This document shows positions 6,994 to 13,745 of a DNA stretch of 14,237 nucleotides, piece after piece. Each line of letters starts with the position of its first letter. Within the stretch, counting starts at the first letter, position 1. The DNA is from Syntrophomonadaceae bacterium (GTDB taxonomy: Bacteria > Bacillota_D > Dethiobacteria > DTU022 > PWGO01), in NCBI GenBank assembly GCA_003554535.1, contig PWGT01000064.1, positions 1 to 14,237 of the forward strand, in the 5' to 3' direction. Position numbers and translations under genes: made by a program. The notes under the pieces were generated by a model, which had not been told where the DNA came from, made no database searches, and saw only the letters and a list, made by a program, of their open reading frames with translations.

Positions 6994-7341
6994 ATGACTA
7001 AAAATTTTATTCTAACCCTAAAAATATTACTTTTAGCAACGCTGTTTATTATTACAATTACAGCAGGAGGTTGCTCACTATTGGACGCAGAAACAGATGA
7101 TAATGAAATATCTAAACTAAAAAACGAAATTCACGATATAATGGATGGTGGCCTCAAGGTGCCTTTACCTGAAGGGTATCCGCTCATTTACGCTTATTTT
7201 AGGAAGCCACCGGTGGAAATAGAAAACGGGCCATATGAGGGAATTACTCCAGTCTCGGATATGATTGGAGGCCCCTTGAAGAATACGCATGGTTATATAA
7301 TCCCAACTGAAAAGCAAATTTTTATCTTGTTAACTAGATAG
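6994..7341 (+). CDS. Small lipoprotein of unknown function
   Basis: The 115-residue ORF starts MTKNFILTLKILLLATLFII and carries a clear signal peptide ending in TAGGC, so the cysteine at about residue 27 is a likely lipidation site. The mature part has a charged helix (EISKLKNEIHDIMDG) and then VPLPEGYPLIYAYFRKPP. I recognise no family. The start has only a weak ribosome binding site. The stop lies 12 bases before the flavoprotein gene, so the two are probably co-transcribed and this could be an exported helper of the redox pair. The end (KQIFILLTR) is abrupt and may be truncated. Confidence 0.6.
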   Translation: MTKNFILTLKILLLATLFIITITAGGCSLLDAETDDNEISKLKNEIHDIMDGGLKVPLPEGYPLIYAYFRKPPVEIENGPYEGITPVSDMIGGPLKNTHGYIIPTEKQIFILLTR

Positions 7342-7353
7342 GAGATAAAAGGA

Positions 7354-9126
7354 ATGCTCAATAAAATTGTCACAGATGTATTGGTAGTAGGTGGAGGAGG
7401 TGCTGGATTTAAAGCAGCTATTGATATTTGCCAGAAGGGTTTAAAAGCAACGCTTTTAAGCAAAGGGCCATTATCACGCAGTGGCGCTACACCTATGGCA
7501 GGTGCTGATTATACCTTAGATGGAGAAAGCTTAAGTAAATTTAATGGGCTTAACGGTGATCCAAATGATAGCCCGGAAAAAATGTTTAATGACATTTTGA
7601 CTCAGGGCTGGTTTTTGAATAATCAGAAACTTATAGAGCAATATATTAATTTGGCGCCAGTTTGTTTAAGAGAATTATTAGAATGGGGTATAAAAATTAA
7701 GCTATCGGATGAAAGAATGGTGTTTACTTCTTCTATTGAAATTATGAATGCTGTGTATAATAAAGCCAAGTCTGCAAATGTAGAAATGTTTGAAGATGTA
7801 CTTTTACTGGAACTATTAGTAATTGACGGCAAGGTAGTTGGTGGAGTGGGGCTGGATTTTAAATCAGGCGAACTTATTTATTTTAGTGCCAAAGCTGTAG
7901 TTATTGCAACGGGTGGTTGGCATAAAGCTTTTTGGCCAAACACAGGCATGCGCGACCTAACCGGGGACGGGATTGCGATGGCCTACAGGGCCGGTGCAGA
8001 TCTGGGGAATATGGAATTTATTACATTCTGCAATAATGTGTTGCTTCACCCTCCTATTTGGAAAGGGAGTATCGCTCCATATGTGCTCAGCCTATTTGTA
8101 GGTGGTTCTTTAACAAATAGGCATGGTGAGAATATTTTAGAAAAATATGATCCTTATCTAGTTGAAAAAGGTACAAAAACAGAATGGAACAAGAGCTTTA
8201 TTAGTTATATTACCGAAAAAGAGGTAAAAGAAGGTAAAGGGTTAAGTCATGGTGGTGTCCATTATAGTAGAGGAAATGTTTCTTGGGAAAAAGTTGAAGC
8301 TGCTGCATCCTTATTATTTCCTGAATGGAAATATCGAGGTATAAACTTTTCTGAGTGGGCATCTAAACTTAAAGATAACCAGCCGGTTGAAGTTGGTCCT
8401 GCTGTTGAGTATTTTGAAGGGGGTATTCTTGTAAATGAGCACTTAGAAACTAGTTTAGATGGTCTTTATGCGGCTGGGGAATGCACTCTTGGACCGTTTG
8501 GAGCTAATCGTGTCTTTTCTGCGATTACGGAAATATTTGTACACGGTACAACAGCAGGAATTAATGCAGCTAAGTATGCCAAAGAAGTTGATCGTCTTAA
8601 AGTGGACCCTAAAAAACTGTCAGCTATTAAGAATAGAATTGAAGCACCATTATATAAAACTAATGGTTTACATCCCGCTCAAATAAGAATGAAAATACAG
8701 AAATATGCTCATAAATATTTAGGCCCGATCCGCAACAAGCAAGGACTTGAAGAATTTCTTAATATTTTGGATAAAATTAAACAGGAAATGCCGTATATGG
8801 CTACAATAGATAAAAAAAGAACTTATAACAAGGAATGGTTGGAAATTCTAGAATTAGAAAATATAGTCCAATTACTTAATATTTCAGCAAGAAGTGCTTT
8901 GTTGCGTACGGAAAGCAGGGGAGTTCATTACCGAGAAGATTACCCATACACAGATAATAATAACTGGTTGTTAGAAAGTATAACTAGAAGGATAAATAGT
9001 GATTTTAAAACTTGTTGGAGGCCTTTGACCATTACAACTGCAATGCCCCCAACAGGTGTAGCTCCCTATCTTAATTTTATGAAACAGATGATGCAGTCGC
9101 ATTCTGATACAAAAGGCAAACATTAA
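7354..9126 (+). CDS. FAD-binding reductase/dehydrogenase subunit (SdhA/FrdA/aspartate oxidase-like)
   Basis: This is a 590-residue flavoprotein of the succinate dehydrogenase/fumarate reductase family. The FAD-binding start is VLVVGGGGAGFKAAI (GxGxxG, Gly13/15/18). SRSGATPMAGADY (41-53) is the loop where SdhA carries its FAD-linked His. No His is there, so FAD is probably non-covalent. TGDGIAMAYRAGADLGNMEF near 210 and GLYAAGECTLGPFGANRVFS near 370-390 are family blocks, and ESRGVHYREDYP (about 519-530) closes the fold. The stretch near 270-288 (EKGTKTEWNKSFISYI) lacks the usual R-D motif that brings the catalytic Arg of fumarate reductase. The substrate may therefore not be fumarate or succinate. 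The leader GATAGGAGATAAA recurs before the 2Fe-2S gene. It appears cytoplasmic, with no Tat signal seen. Confidence 0.88.
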   Translation: MLNKIVTDVLVVGGGGAGFKAAIDICQKGLKATLLSKGPLSRSGATPMAGADYTLDGESLSKFNGLNGDPNDSPEKMFNDILTQGWFLNNQKLIEQYINLAPVCLRELLEWGIKIKLSDERMVFTSSIEIMNAVYNKAKSANVEMFEDVLLLELLVIDGKVVGGVGLDFKSGELIYFSAKAVVIATGGWHKAFWPNTGMRDLTGDGIAMAYRAGADLGNMEFITFCNNVLLHPPIWKGSIAPYVLSLFVGGSLTNRHGENILEKYDPYLVEKGTKTEWNKSFISYITEKEVKEGKGLSHGGVHYSRGNVSWEKVEAAASLLFPEWKYRGINFSEWASKLKDNQPVEVGPAVEYFEGGILVNEHLETSLDGLYAAGECTLGPFGANRVFSAITEIFVHGTTAGINAAKYAKEVDRLKVDPKKLSAIKNRIEAPLYKTNGLHPAQIRMKIQKYAHKYLGPIRNKQGLEEFLNILDKIKQEMPYMATIDKKRTYNKEWLEILELENIVQLLNISARSALLRTESRGVHYREDYPYTDNNNWLLESITRRINSDFKTCWRPLTITTAMPPTGVAPYLNFMKQMMQSHSDTKGKH

Positions 9127-9209
9127 TACAACGTTGCTAATAGAGAAGGGAAAGGTTCAAATAATAAACTTAGGTGGAAAAATTTAATGCTTTTTGATAG
9201 GAGATAAAC

Positions 9210-9542
9210 ATGTTAAATAGAGAGAATTCCATTAGAGTAAAAGTTTTTAGATATGATCCTAATTATGACAAGGAACCTCATTATCAAACTTATGTAGTTC
9301 CATACGAAGAAGGAATGAGTGTTATGAATGCTTTAGATTATATATACTATAATATGGATAGCACTTTAGCTTTTTATGATCATGCAGGTTGTTACTTGGG
9401 GATATGTTATAGATGTACAGCTAAGGTTAATGGCAAGCCATCATTAATGTGTCAAAATAAAGTAACTGAAGATATTTTAGTTGAACCGCTTGAAAAGAGA
9501 AAAATTATTAGGGATCTGGTAGTAGAGCCAAAAAAAAGATAG
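9210..9542 (+). CDS. 2Fe-2S ferredoxin-domain protein (SdhB/FrdB N-terminal domain only)
   Basis: The 110-residue protein corresponds to the first domain of the iron-sulfur subunit of succinate dehydrogenase/fumarate reductase: KVFRYDPNYDKEPHYQTYVV, then YEEGMSVMNALDYI, then the cluster loop. Cys61, Cys66, Cys69 and Cys81 (GCYLGICYRCTAKVNGKPSLMC without gaps) match the plant-type 2Fe-2S pattern C-x4-C-x2-C-x11-C. The C-terminal 4Fe-4S/3Fe-4S domain of SdhB is absent. It probably passes electrons to or from the flavoprotein, 83 bases upstream with the same GATAGGAGATAA leader. No cytochrome or membrane anchor follows. Its stop codon lies inside the copied hydrolase leader that begins at 9536. 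Confidence 0.85.
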   Translation: MLNRENSIRVKVFRYDPNYDKEPHYQTYVVPYEEGMSVMNALDYIYYNMDSTLAFYDHAGCYLGICYRCTAKVNGKPSLMCQNKVTEDILVEPLEKRKIIRDLVVEPKKR

Positions 9543-9656
9543 ACGAAAGAAGGTTGAGCAAAAATGGGAGATGTAAAGGTTACCTACTATGGGCGTTCCA
9601 TGTTCTTTGTAGAAGACCCAAGAATTAAACTGGTCATAGGCTATAGATTAATATAG
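9536..9656 (+). pseudogene. Duplicated 5' fragment of the UlaG-like hydrolase gene
   Basis: Bases 9536-9640 match 12506-12610 at 96 of 105 positions, including the ribosome binding site and the first 25 or so codons of the metallo-hydrolase gene. The copy starts at ATG 9564, reads MGDVKVTYYGRSMFFVEDP, and stops at TAG 9654-9656 after 30 codons. His11 of the GHS motif has become Arg, and AAGGAGG has become AAGAAGG, so it is dead. Eight of the nine differences are transitions. After 9640 the sequences part. GGCTAT follows here at once and recurs 30 bases later in the intact gene, so a small deletion there is possible. Confidence 0.88.
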
Positions 9657-9680
9657 TTGCATGATTCAACTTGTTTTGCA

Positions 9681-9725
9681 ATAAAGAGGGCTGCCTCAAC
9701 AATAGTATGAGACAGCCCTCTTTAT
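9681..9725. terminator. Long perfect-arm hairpin, probable terminator
   Basis: ATAAAGAGGGCTG, one unpaired base, CTCA on the left (9681-9698) pairs with TGAG, one base, CAGCCCTCTTTAT (9708-9725). Only one internal mismatch breaks the stem. It could end transcription in both directions after the 2Fe-2S gene. The GAGACAGCCCTC sequence also resembles ends of some insertion sequences, so an IS-derived palindrome is an alternative. Confidence 0.6.
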
Positions 9726-9819
9726 AGATGAAATTCTCCTGGAGATAACCGAAGAACTCCAAGAAAAAATAGGGTTTGATACTAATCGATTAACTATCAA
9801 GATTAATACTAAAGACTAA
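9724..9819 (+). pseudogene. Short coding remnant without start codon
   Basis: The frame reads IDEILLEITEELQEKIGFD and then TNRLTIKINTKD to TAA 9817-9819. The composition is protein-like, but there is no start codon or ribosome binding site, and upstream the frame runs into the hairpin and a TAG. The family is not recognised. It is probably the 3' end of a lost gene. Confidence 0.3.
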
Positions 9820-9853
9820 ATATCACAAAAACCCTCGTAGGGAATAACTGTAA

Positions 9854-10029
9854 TTGGCGAGCCTAAAAAAACCCATCATTTTTTCTCATTATGTTAGGCT
9901 TACCAGCAGTCAAAAAAACCGTCCTTTAAAATTCCGTGTTGATGAAAACTATGATTATATTAAGGGATGGCAAACAAATCCTGAGGATACTAATGAAGTT
10001 AGTGATGATGAAGATAAAGGAGGTTGTTA
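9854..10029 (+). other. Possible coding remnant ending at the four-cysteine gene
   Basis: An open frame without a credible start ends at TAA 10027-10029. Its last part reads LKFRVDENYDYIKGWQTNPE and then DTNEVSDDEDKGGC. The acidic tail covers the AAAGGAGG ribosome binding site of the next gene, as in tightly packed phage or operon genes. An inverted repeat AGCCTAA/TTAGGCT (9860-9866 and 9894-9900) lies near its start. Not recognised. Confidence 0.3.
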
Positions 10030-10032
10030 ATA

Positions 10033-10215
10033 ATGAAGTGCCCGTTAAGGATTGATTCACAAGGTAATGCCTCAGATTGTTACAGAGATGAATGTGCCTG
10101 GTGGGTAGTAGATGCAGAAATCGAAGGTTCGAAGACAAAAGGAGCCTGTGCAGTGTTAGAGGTTGCAGCTAATGGAATATTTGTCACCATAGGAGATGAT
10201 GAAGAAGAGGATTAA
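10033..10215 (+). CDS. Small four-cysteine (zinc-binding-like) acidic protein
   Basis: The ATG at 10033 follows AAAGGAGG at good spacing. The TTG nine bases earlier is less likely. The 60-residue product reads MKCPLRIDSQGNASDCYRDE, then CAWWVVDAEIEG, then KGACAVLEVAANG, and an acidic end (DDEEED). Cysteines at 3, 16, 21 and about 39 with the CAWW block suggest a metal-binding knuckle. Small proteins of the pattern CP...C....CAWW...C are common in Firmicute phages and prophages, so this may be a prophage leftover; that likeness is from memory. No other phage gene is recognisable nearby. Confidence 0.6.
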   Translation: MKCPLRIDSQGNASDCYRDECAWWVVDAEIEGSKTKGACAVLEVAANGIFVTIGDDEEED

Positions 10216-10536
10216 AAGGAGCACGCACGATTCGAAATATTGAGGAATATGTTCTTAAGACAAAGAAAAGGCACAGTATAGTTACTGTGCCCAATGAATA
10301 TATATAAAGAGGGGGTCAACTTACCCTCTATTTTAAAGCCTGAACTTTACAAGAGTATTACAAACAGGTTGTTTTTTGATTACATTCCGATATTTGAATA
10401 TAATTTATTGCCATGTCAATTTTAAATAGACATGGCGTTGTTGTGTTTAATGCTGGTCGATAGATTTGCAGTCTGAAAAATATAAAAGGATGATAAAGTA
10501 TTGCCTTGAATTGCATTTCGAACAAGCCTGAAAGTT
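10216..10536. other. Intergenic stretch with three hairpins
   Basis: Three stem-loops lie here: GGCACAGTA/TACTGTGCC (10270-10291, perfect 9-bp stem, 4-base loop), AGAGGG/CCCTCT (10308-10329, followed by ATTTT), and GCCATGTC/GACATGGC (10410-10436, followed by a T/G-rich run). The second and third may be weak terminators between the four-cysteine gene and spoVS. A frame across 10230-10307 reads IRNIEEYVLKTKKRHSIVTV, protein-like but without a start; it may be a remnant. Confidence 0.4.
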
Positions 10537-10800
10537 TTATTTCCGAGGTTCAACCAATAATTTTATAGCTGTTCTTTCCTCTTCCCCAATTTTGACATCT
10601 TGAAAGCCAGGAATACAAACAAGATTAATACCTGCAGGGGCTACAAACCCCCTGGCAATAGCTATAGCTTTAATTGCCTGATTCAAAGCCCCTGCCCCTA
10701 TTGATTGCACTTCGGCTTTACCATCTTCTCTAATTGCTCCAGCTATTGCACCTGCTAATGAATTTGGATTTGTCTTTGCAGATACTTTTAATATTTCCAT
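10537..10800 (-). CDS. spoVS: Stage V sporulation protein S
   Basis: This is an 87-residue small DNA/RNA-binding-like (AlbA-related) protein needed for spore coat and cortex steps in Bacillus. The sequence is close to textbook: MEILKVSAKTNPNSLAGAIA, then IGAGALNQAIKAIAIARGFV, then EERTAIKLLVEPRK. I take ATG 10800 as start because AAAGGAGG lies about 11 bases before it and SpoVS proteins begin MEILKVS. The longer frame from 10893 adds 31 unrelated residues. It is transcribed away from the HU gene. Its presence supports a spore-forming lineage, though a few non-sporulating bacteria also keep it. Confidence 0.95.
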   Translation of the reverse strand: MEILKVSAKTNPNSLAGAIAGAIREDGKAEVQSIGAGALNQAIKAIAIARGFVAPAGINLVCIPGFQDVKIGEEERTAIKLLVEPRK

Positions 10801-10892
10801 TACCGTTAGTTCCTCCTTTACAGATAACTTGTGTTGAAGTTGGTAGCTGGTATTTTTACACTCACCTTTTTTAACTATTGCTGAGTTGTACA

Positions 10893-10922
10893 ATTATAGC
10901 ATAGATAAAACAGATAAGTTAA
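10893..10922 (-). promoter_or_regulatory. Candidate vegetative-type promoter of spoVS
   Basis: On the minus strand TTAACT (10917-10922) and a perfect TATAAT (10893-10898) are 18 bases apart, about 90 bases before the spoVS start. A sigma-H promoter, as in Bacillus, was not evident. Confidence 0.4.
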
Positions 10923-10970
10923 TAATTACAAAAAAATTCCATAAAGACTTAAGAAACAACATGAAAACTT

Positions 10971-11001
10971 TAGACAATTATTAAATTATGAAATTTATAA
11001 A
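10971..11001 (+). promoter_or_regulatory. Candidate promoter of the HU gene
   Basis: TAGACA (10971-10976) and TATAAA (10996-11001) each match five of six consensus bases, but the 19-base spacer is longer than ideal. They lie about 77 bases before the HU start. Confidence 0.3.
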
Positions 11002-11077
11002 AAATTCAGCAGGGATTTCCATCAAAGGGAAGAAAAATACGCATTAAGACAATAATCTTCAAGGAGGGCTTAAAAAA

Positions 11078-11350
11078 ATGAATAAAGCTGAATTGGTTGA
11101 TATGGTTGCAGGTAAGGCAGATATATCTAAGAAAGATAGTGACAAGGCAGTAAAAGCAGTATTAGAAAGTATTACTGACAGCCTTACTAAAGGCGAAAAA
11201 GTGCAGCTGGTTGGCTTTGGAAACTTTGAGGTAAGAAATCGTAAAGAAAAAGTAGCTCGTAATCCTGCAACAGGTGAAAAAATTATAGTAAAAGCCCAGA
11301 AAGCTCCGGCATTTAAGCCAGGGAAAGCTTTGAAAGAAAAAGTTAAATAA
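11078..11350 (+). CDS. hup: DNA-binding protein HU
   Basis: This is a 90-residue nucleoid protein that bends and compacts DNA as a dimer. MNKAELVDMVAGKADISKKD forms the N-terminal helices. GEKVQLVGFGNFEVRNRKEK starts the saddle. RNPATGEKIIVKAQKAPAFK is the DNA-contacting arm with the conserved Arg-Asn-Pro at its tip, and the C terminus is GKALKEKVK. The length is exactly that of the family. AAGGAGGGC lies 7-15 bases before the ATG. It is a single-gene unit, divergent from spoVS. Confidence 0.97.
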   Translation: MNKAELVDMVAGKADISKKDSDKAVKAVLESITDSLTKGEKVQLVGFGNFEVRNRKEKVARNPATGEKIIVKAQKAPAFKPGKALKEKVK

Positions 11351-11541
11351 CAACAAAGAGTTCTATTTAAAGGCATGATCAATAATTATTGACAGGCATT
11401 ACTGGCATTAAACTTATTGCAGAGCACGATTTTAAACTAGGGATTATTTATCCAATAAATGCTCAAACCGCTACCATGTCTCTACAAATTAAATTTGGGG
11501 GTACATTAGTTTAGTACGGACAAAAAAAGGAGGAATTTAAA

Positions 11542-11816
11542 ATGGGTCTTTACCTGATGTTTGGCAAGTACAGCCCTGATTCAATTCAAGATATCAGTTC
11601 CGAAAGAACTGATAAAGCCCATGAATTAATTAAAACAATGGAGGGACTATTAAAGCCGGGTATGCTTTACTCGGCAGGTCCGATTTGCTTTTTATCGTAG
11701 AATTTCAAGATACTGCAAGTGCAGTCAAAACATCGGTCGATATGGGTAAGATGTTCGGAATCAGTTTTGCTACAACTCCTGCAATCACAATTGAAGAATT
11801 TGATAAACTGGTTTAA
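11542..11816 (+). pseudogene. GYD-domain protein, frameshifted
   Basis: AAAGGAGG precedes ATG 11542, which reads MGLYLMFGKYSPDSIQDISS, the usual start of the small GYD-domain family (about 90-100 residues, function unknown). Near 11640-11655 the frame breaks. In the original frame translation ends at TAG 11698-11700. One frame over, the homology goes on as IKAGYALLGRSDLLFIVEFQ and GISFATTPAITIEEFDKLV to TAA 11814-11816. A single missing base around GGAGGGACTATT explains it. The rest is well kept, so the break is recent or a sequencing error. A perfect TTGACA (11389-11394) upstream could be the -35 box, but I see no good -10. Confidence 0.85.
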
Positions 11817-11857
11817 AAAGGCTGGATTTTTTCAGGTACTGGATTAGGGGTTTATGG

Positions 11858-11891
11858 CTGCTCCGTACTGCAAAGAGGGGCAGGACTTTTT
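11858..11891 (+). terminator. Probable terminator after the GYD gene
   Basis: CTGCTCC (11858-11864) pairs with GGGGCAG (11877-11883) with one G-T pair, followed by GACTTTTTA. It lies about 40 bases after the GYD stop codon. Confidence 0.5.
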
Positions 11892-11911
11892 ATACAGCTA
11901 TTGTGTAATCA

Positions 11912-12090
11912 TTATAATACTTTGCCTATATTGTTAGCAAAGACCGGTACGTGTTTGCCATCCTTATGCACTAAAGTCAGTTTATCGTTTGGTTGCTCAG
12001 TTAGATCTAATAGCATGTTTATAGACTGTTTTTAGCTTCAACTATTAACCAACCCTGATCCCCTTCATTCCTTGCACCCATAAAAATGCC
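11912..12090 (-). pseudogene. Decayed minus-strand coding stretch, family unknown
   Basis: On the minus strand, ATG 12081 reads MGARNEGDQGWLIVEAKNSL to a stop at 12019-12021. One frame over, ATG 12016 reads MLLDLTEQPNDKLTLVHKDG and then KHVPVFANNIGKVL to TAA 11912-11914. Both parts look like protein and would join through one frameshift. Neither has a ribosome binding site. I do not recognise it. Outside this, the 469 bases between 11817 and 12285 hold the terminator above and the cold-shock leader. Confidence 0.3.
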
Positions 12091-12285
12091 TCATAACTAG
12101 CAGCTTTTTAAACTGTAGGTTTGAATCTTAATGGATTGGTTAAGTGTAAACCTTATAGGGATAGTTTATAAAACTGTTCATAGACGTACTCGAGTGTGAT
12201 GTGGCGGAAGAGTTAATTATATTTATGCAAAAAATATTTTAACCGGTTAAACAGATTACCGGAGAGATTTAGGAGGATTTTATTT

Positions 12286-12489
12286 ATGCCTGTAAGCAGC
12301 ATTAAAAAAGTTATCTTTGATCGGGGTTATGGTTTTATTAACCCAGAAGGTGGCGGTGCAGATGTTTTCTTTCATTTTTCCGCACTTAAAGAAACAAATC
12401 AAGAAGATCTCAAAGAAGGTGACCTGGTGGAGTATGAGATAGAGATAGGGGATAGGGGTCCCAGAGCTACTGTAGTAAAAAAACAATAA
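12286..12489 (+). CDS. Cold-shock domain protein
   Basis: This is a 67-residue single-stranded nucleic-acid-binding beta-barrel, an RNA chaperone. RNP1 is RGYGFI (13-18) and RNP2 is DVFFHFS (26-32). The end EYEIEIGDRGPRATVVKK is typical of the family. The N terminus (MPVSSIKKVIFDRGYGFINP) is a little diverged from the usual GTVKWFN.EKGFGFI, with Asp-Arg in place of the Lys-Gly pair before YGF. TAGGAGG lies about 10 bases before the ATG. A palindrome TTAACCGGTTAA about 40 bases upstream could take part in leader folding. The hydrolase gene follows after 44 bases. Confidence 0.93.
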   Translation: MPVSSIKKVIFDRGYGFINPEGGGADVFFHFSALKETNQEDLKEGDLVEYEIEIGDRGPRATVVKKQ

Positions 12490-12533
12490 AAGGATTTTTT
12501 AATTCAAGATAGACGAAAGGAGGTTAAGCAAAA

Positions 12534-13187
12534 ATGGGAGATGTAAAGGTTACCTACTATGGGCATTCCATGTTCCTTGTAGAAGACCCGGGAATTAATC
12601 TGGTCACAGACCCTTTTGGCGAAAATGTCGGCTATCCTATGCCGGAGCTGGAAGCCAAATTGGTGCTGGTAAGTCATGACCATTTTGACCACAATAATGC
12701 TGCTATGATAAAAAGCGTTAGCCATATAATCAAAGCAATTGAACCTTTTCCTTTTCTCATGGGCTCAGTAAGAATTGAGTCCTGCAGTTCCTATCATGAT
12801 GCCTGTCAGGGTAAGGACCGGGGAGAAAACATCATCTTTAAGTGGCAAATGTCCGGATTGACTTTTGTGCATATGGGAGATTACGGTGAAGCAGGCTTGA
12901 GTATGGAGCAATCAGAATTTATCTCTGGAGCGGATATACTTATGATTCCTGTAGGAGGAAGGTATACTATCGACTGCAACAAGGCACAAGAAATCGCAGA
13001 GGCTATCAATCCTTCTATTGTAATTCCTATGCACTACAAAACAAACTGCTGTAAGGTAGATATTAATGATGCCGGAGAATTTGTTTCTACTTTTGAAAAT
13101 CCAGTTTTTCATTCATCAGCTGTTACTATTTCTGCCGGTAAATTACCTGAAACAAGAGAAGTCTGGGTGCTTGAACCAGTTCATTGA
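12534..13187 (+). CDS. UlaG-like metallo-beta-lactamase-fold hydrolase (COG2220 type)
   Basis: This is a 217-residue metal-dependent hydrolase of the UlaG/UPF0173 group. VTYYGHSMFLVEDP carries the N-terminal GHS motif (His11) and LVTDPFGENVGYP the next strand. SHDHFDH (His48, His50, Asp52, His53) is the metal-binding HxHxDH motif. VHMGDYG supplies His113 and Asp116, and IPMHYKTN His167, so all expected metal ligands are present. No signal peptide is seen. The substrate is unknown; relatives act on lactones or phosphoesters. AAGGAGG lies 11 bases before the ATG. The stop is TGA. Its leader and first codons occur a second time at 9536-9640. The NTF2-like remnant follows after 85 bases. Confidence 0.92.
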   Translation: MGDVKVTYYGHSMFLVEDPGINLVTDPFGENVGYPMPELEAKLVLVSHDHFDHNNAAMIKSVSHIIKAIEPFPFLMGSVRIESCSSYHDACQGKDRGENIIFKWQMSGLTFVHMGDYGEAGLSMEQSEFISGADILMIPVGGRYTIDCNKAQEIAEAINPSIVIPMHYKTNCCKVDINDAGEFVSTFENPVFHSSAVTISAGKLPETREVWVLEPVH

Positions 13188-13272
13188 ATTTTTAAATAAA
13201 AAGGTAAGCCAGTTTTTTTATTTGTAAACGGTATAAGGAAGGACGCTTTTTAAGTGGAAGGAGGTAAATAAG

Positions 13273-13743
13273 GTGACTGAGGAAAATATTGAAAATATCA
13301 TGCGGGAGTATTTTAAGGCAGAGGAGCAAGGTGACGTGGAAAAGGCGCTTACTTTTTAAGAAGAAGGAATTTGAGTCTCGCCTTTCGGGACATTCAAAGG
13401 AAAAGAGGAGATAAAGCGCTACTTGGCTTGGCTCGCTGAGAACATACAAGATAAAACGATAAAGAATACCGGGATCGGAATTATGGTGCAAGGGAATAAA
13501 GCTTTTGGCGAGCATATAATGGGCGGTAAGATGGCCGGCGTGAGCGGGGAAATCCTGGTCATGGGATCGTGGGAATTTAGCAATGGAAAAATCGAACGTA
13601 TGACAGTAGTTTTGGATAGGGTGATGATAGCTAAACAAGTCGCTCAAGGATGGCTCTCCAAAAAGATTATAAATTCTATCATAAAAAAAATGGAAATTAG
13701 TTTCGGTTATGCCTGTGGTAAAGTTTTTAAGGGGCTCGTCTAA
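13273..13743 (+). pseudogene. NTF2/SnoaL-like small protein, interrupted by two in-frame stops
   Basis: GTG 13273 follows AAGGAGG and reads VTEENIENIMREYFKAEEQG and DVEKALTF. TAA 13357-13359 and TGA 13372-13374 then interrupt, but the frame continues as VSPFGTFKGKEEIKRYLAWL, and further AFGEHIMGGKMAGVSGEILV and SWEFSNGKIERMTVVLDR to TAA 13741-13743. With the stops read as residues the product is 156 long and matches the SnoaL/NTF2-like cone fold, whose typical line is F.EDGVWVTP.GTF.GKEEI. The TGA sits where Trp is expected and the TAA where Leu or Thr is. No frameshift is needed. The C-terminal 30 residues beyond the domain (QGWLSKKIINSIIKKMEISF) are extra. A TTG at 13423 starts the open 3' part, without a ribosome binding site. 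Confidence 0.8.
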
Positions 13744-13745
13744 GC

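Noticed and set aside
10270..10436. Possible CRISPR or repeat array from clustered hairpins
   Set aside because: The three stems have unrelated sequences and no regular spacing.
10537..10893. 118-codon frame for spoVS
   Set aside because: The first 31 codons are unlike SpoVS, and a strong ribosome binding site lies before the internal ATG at 10800.
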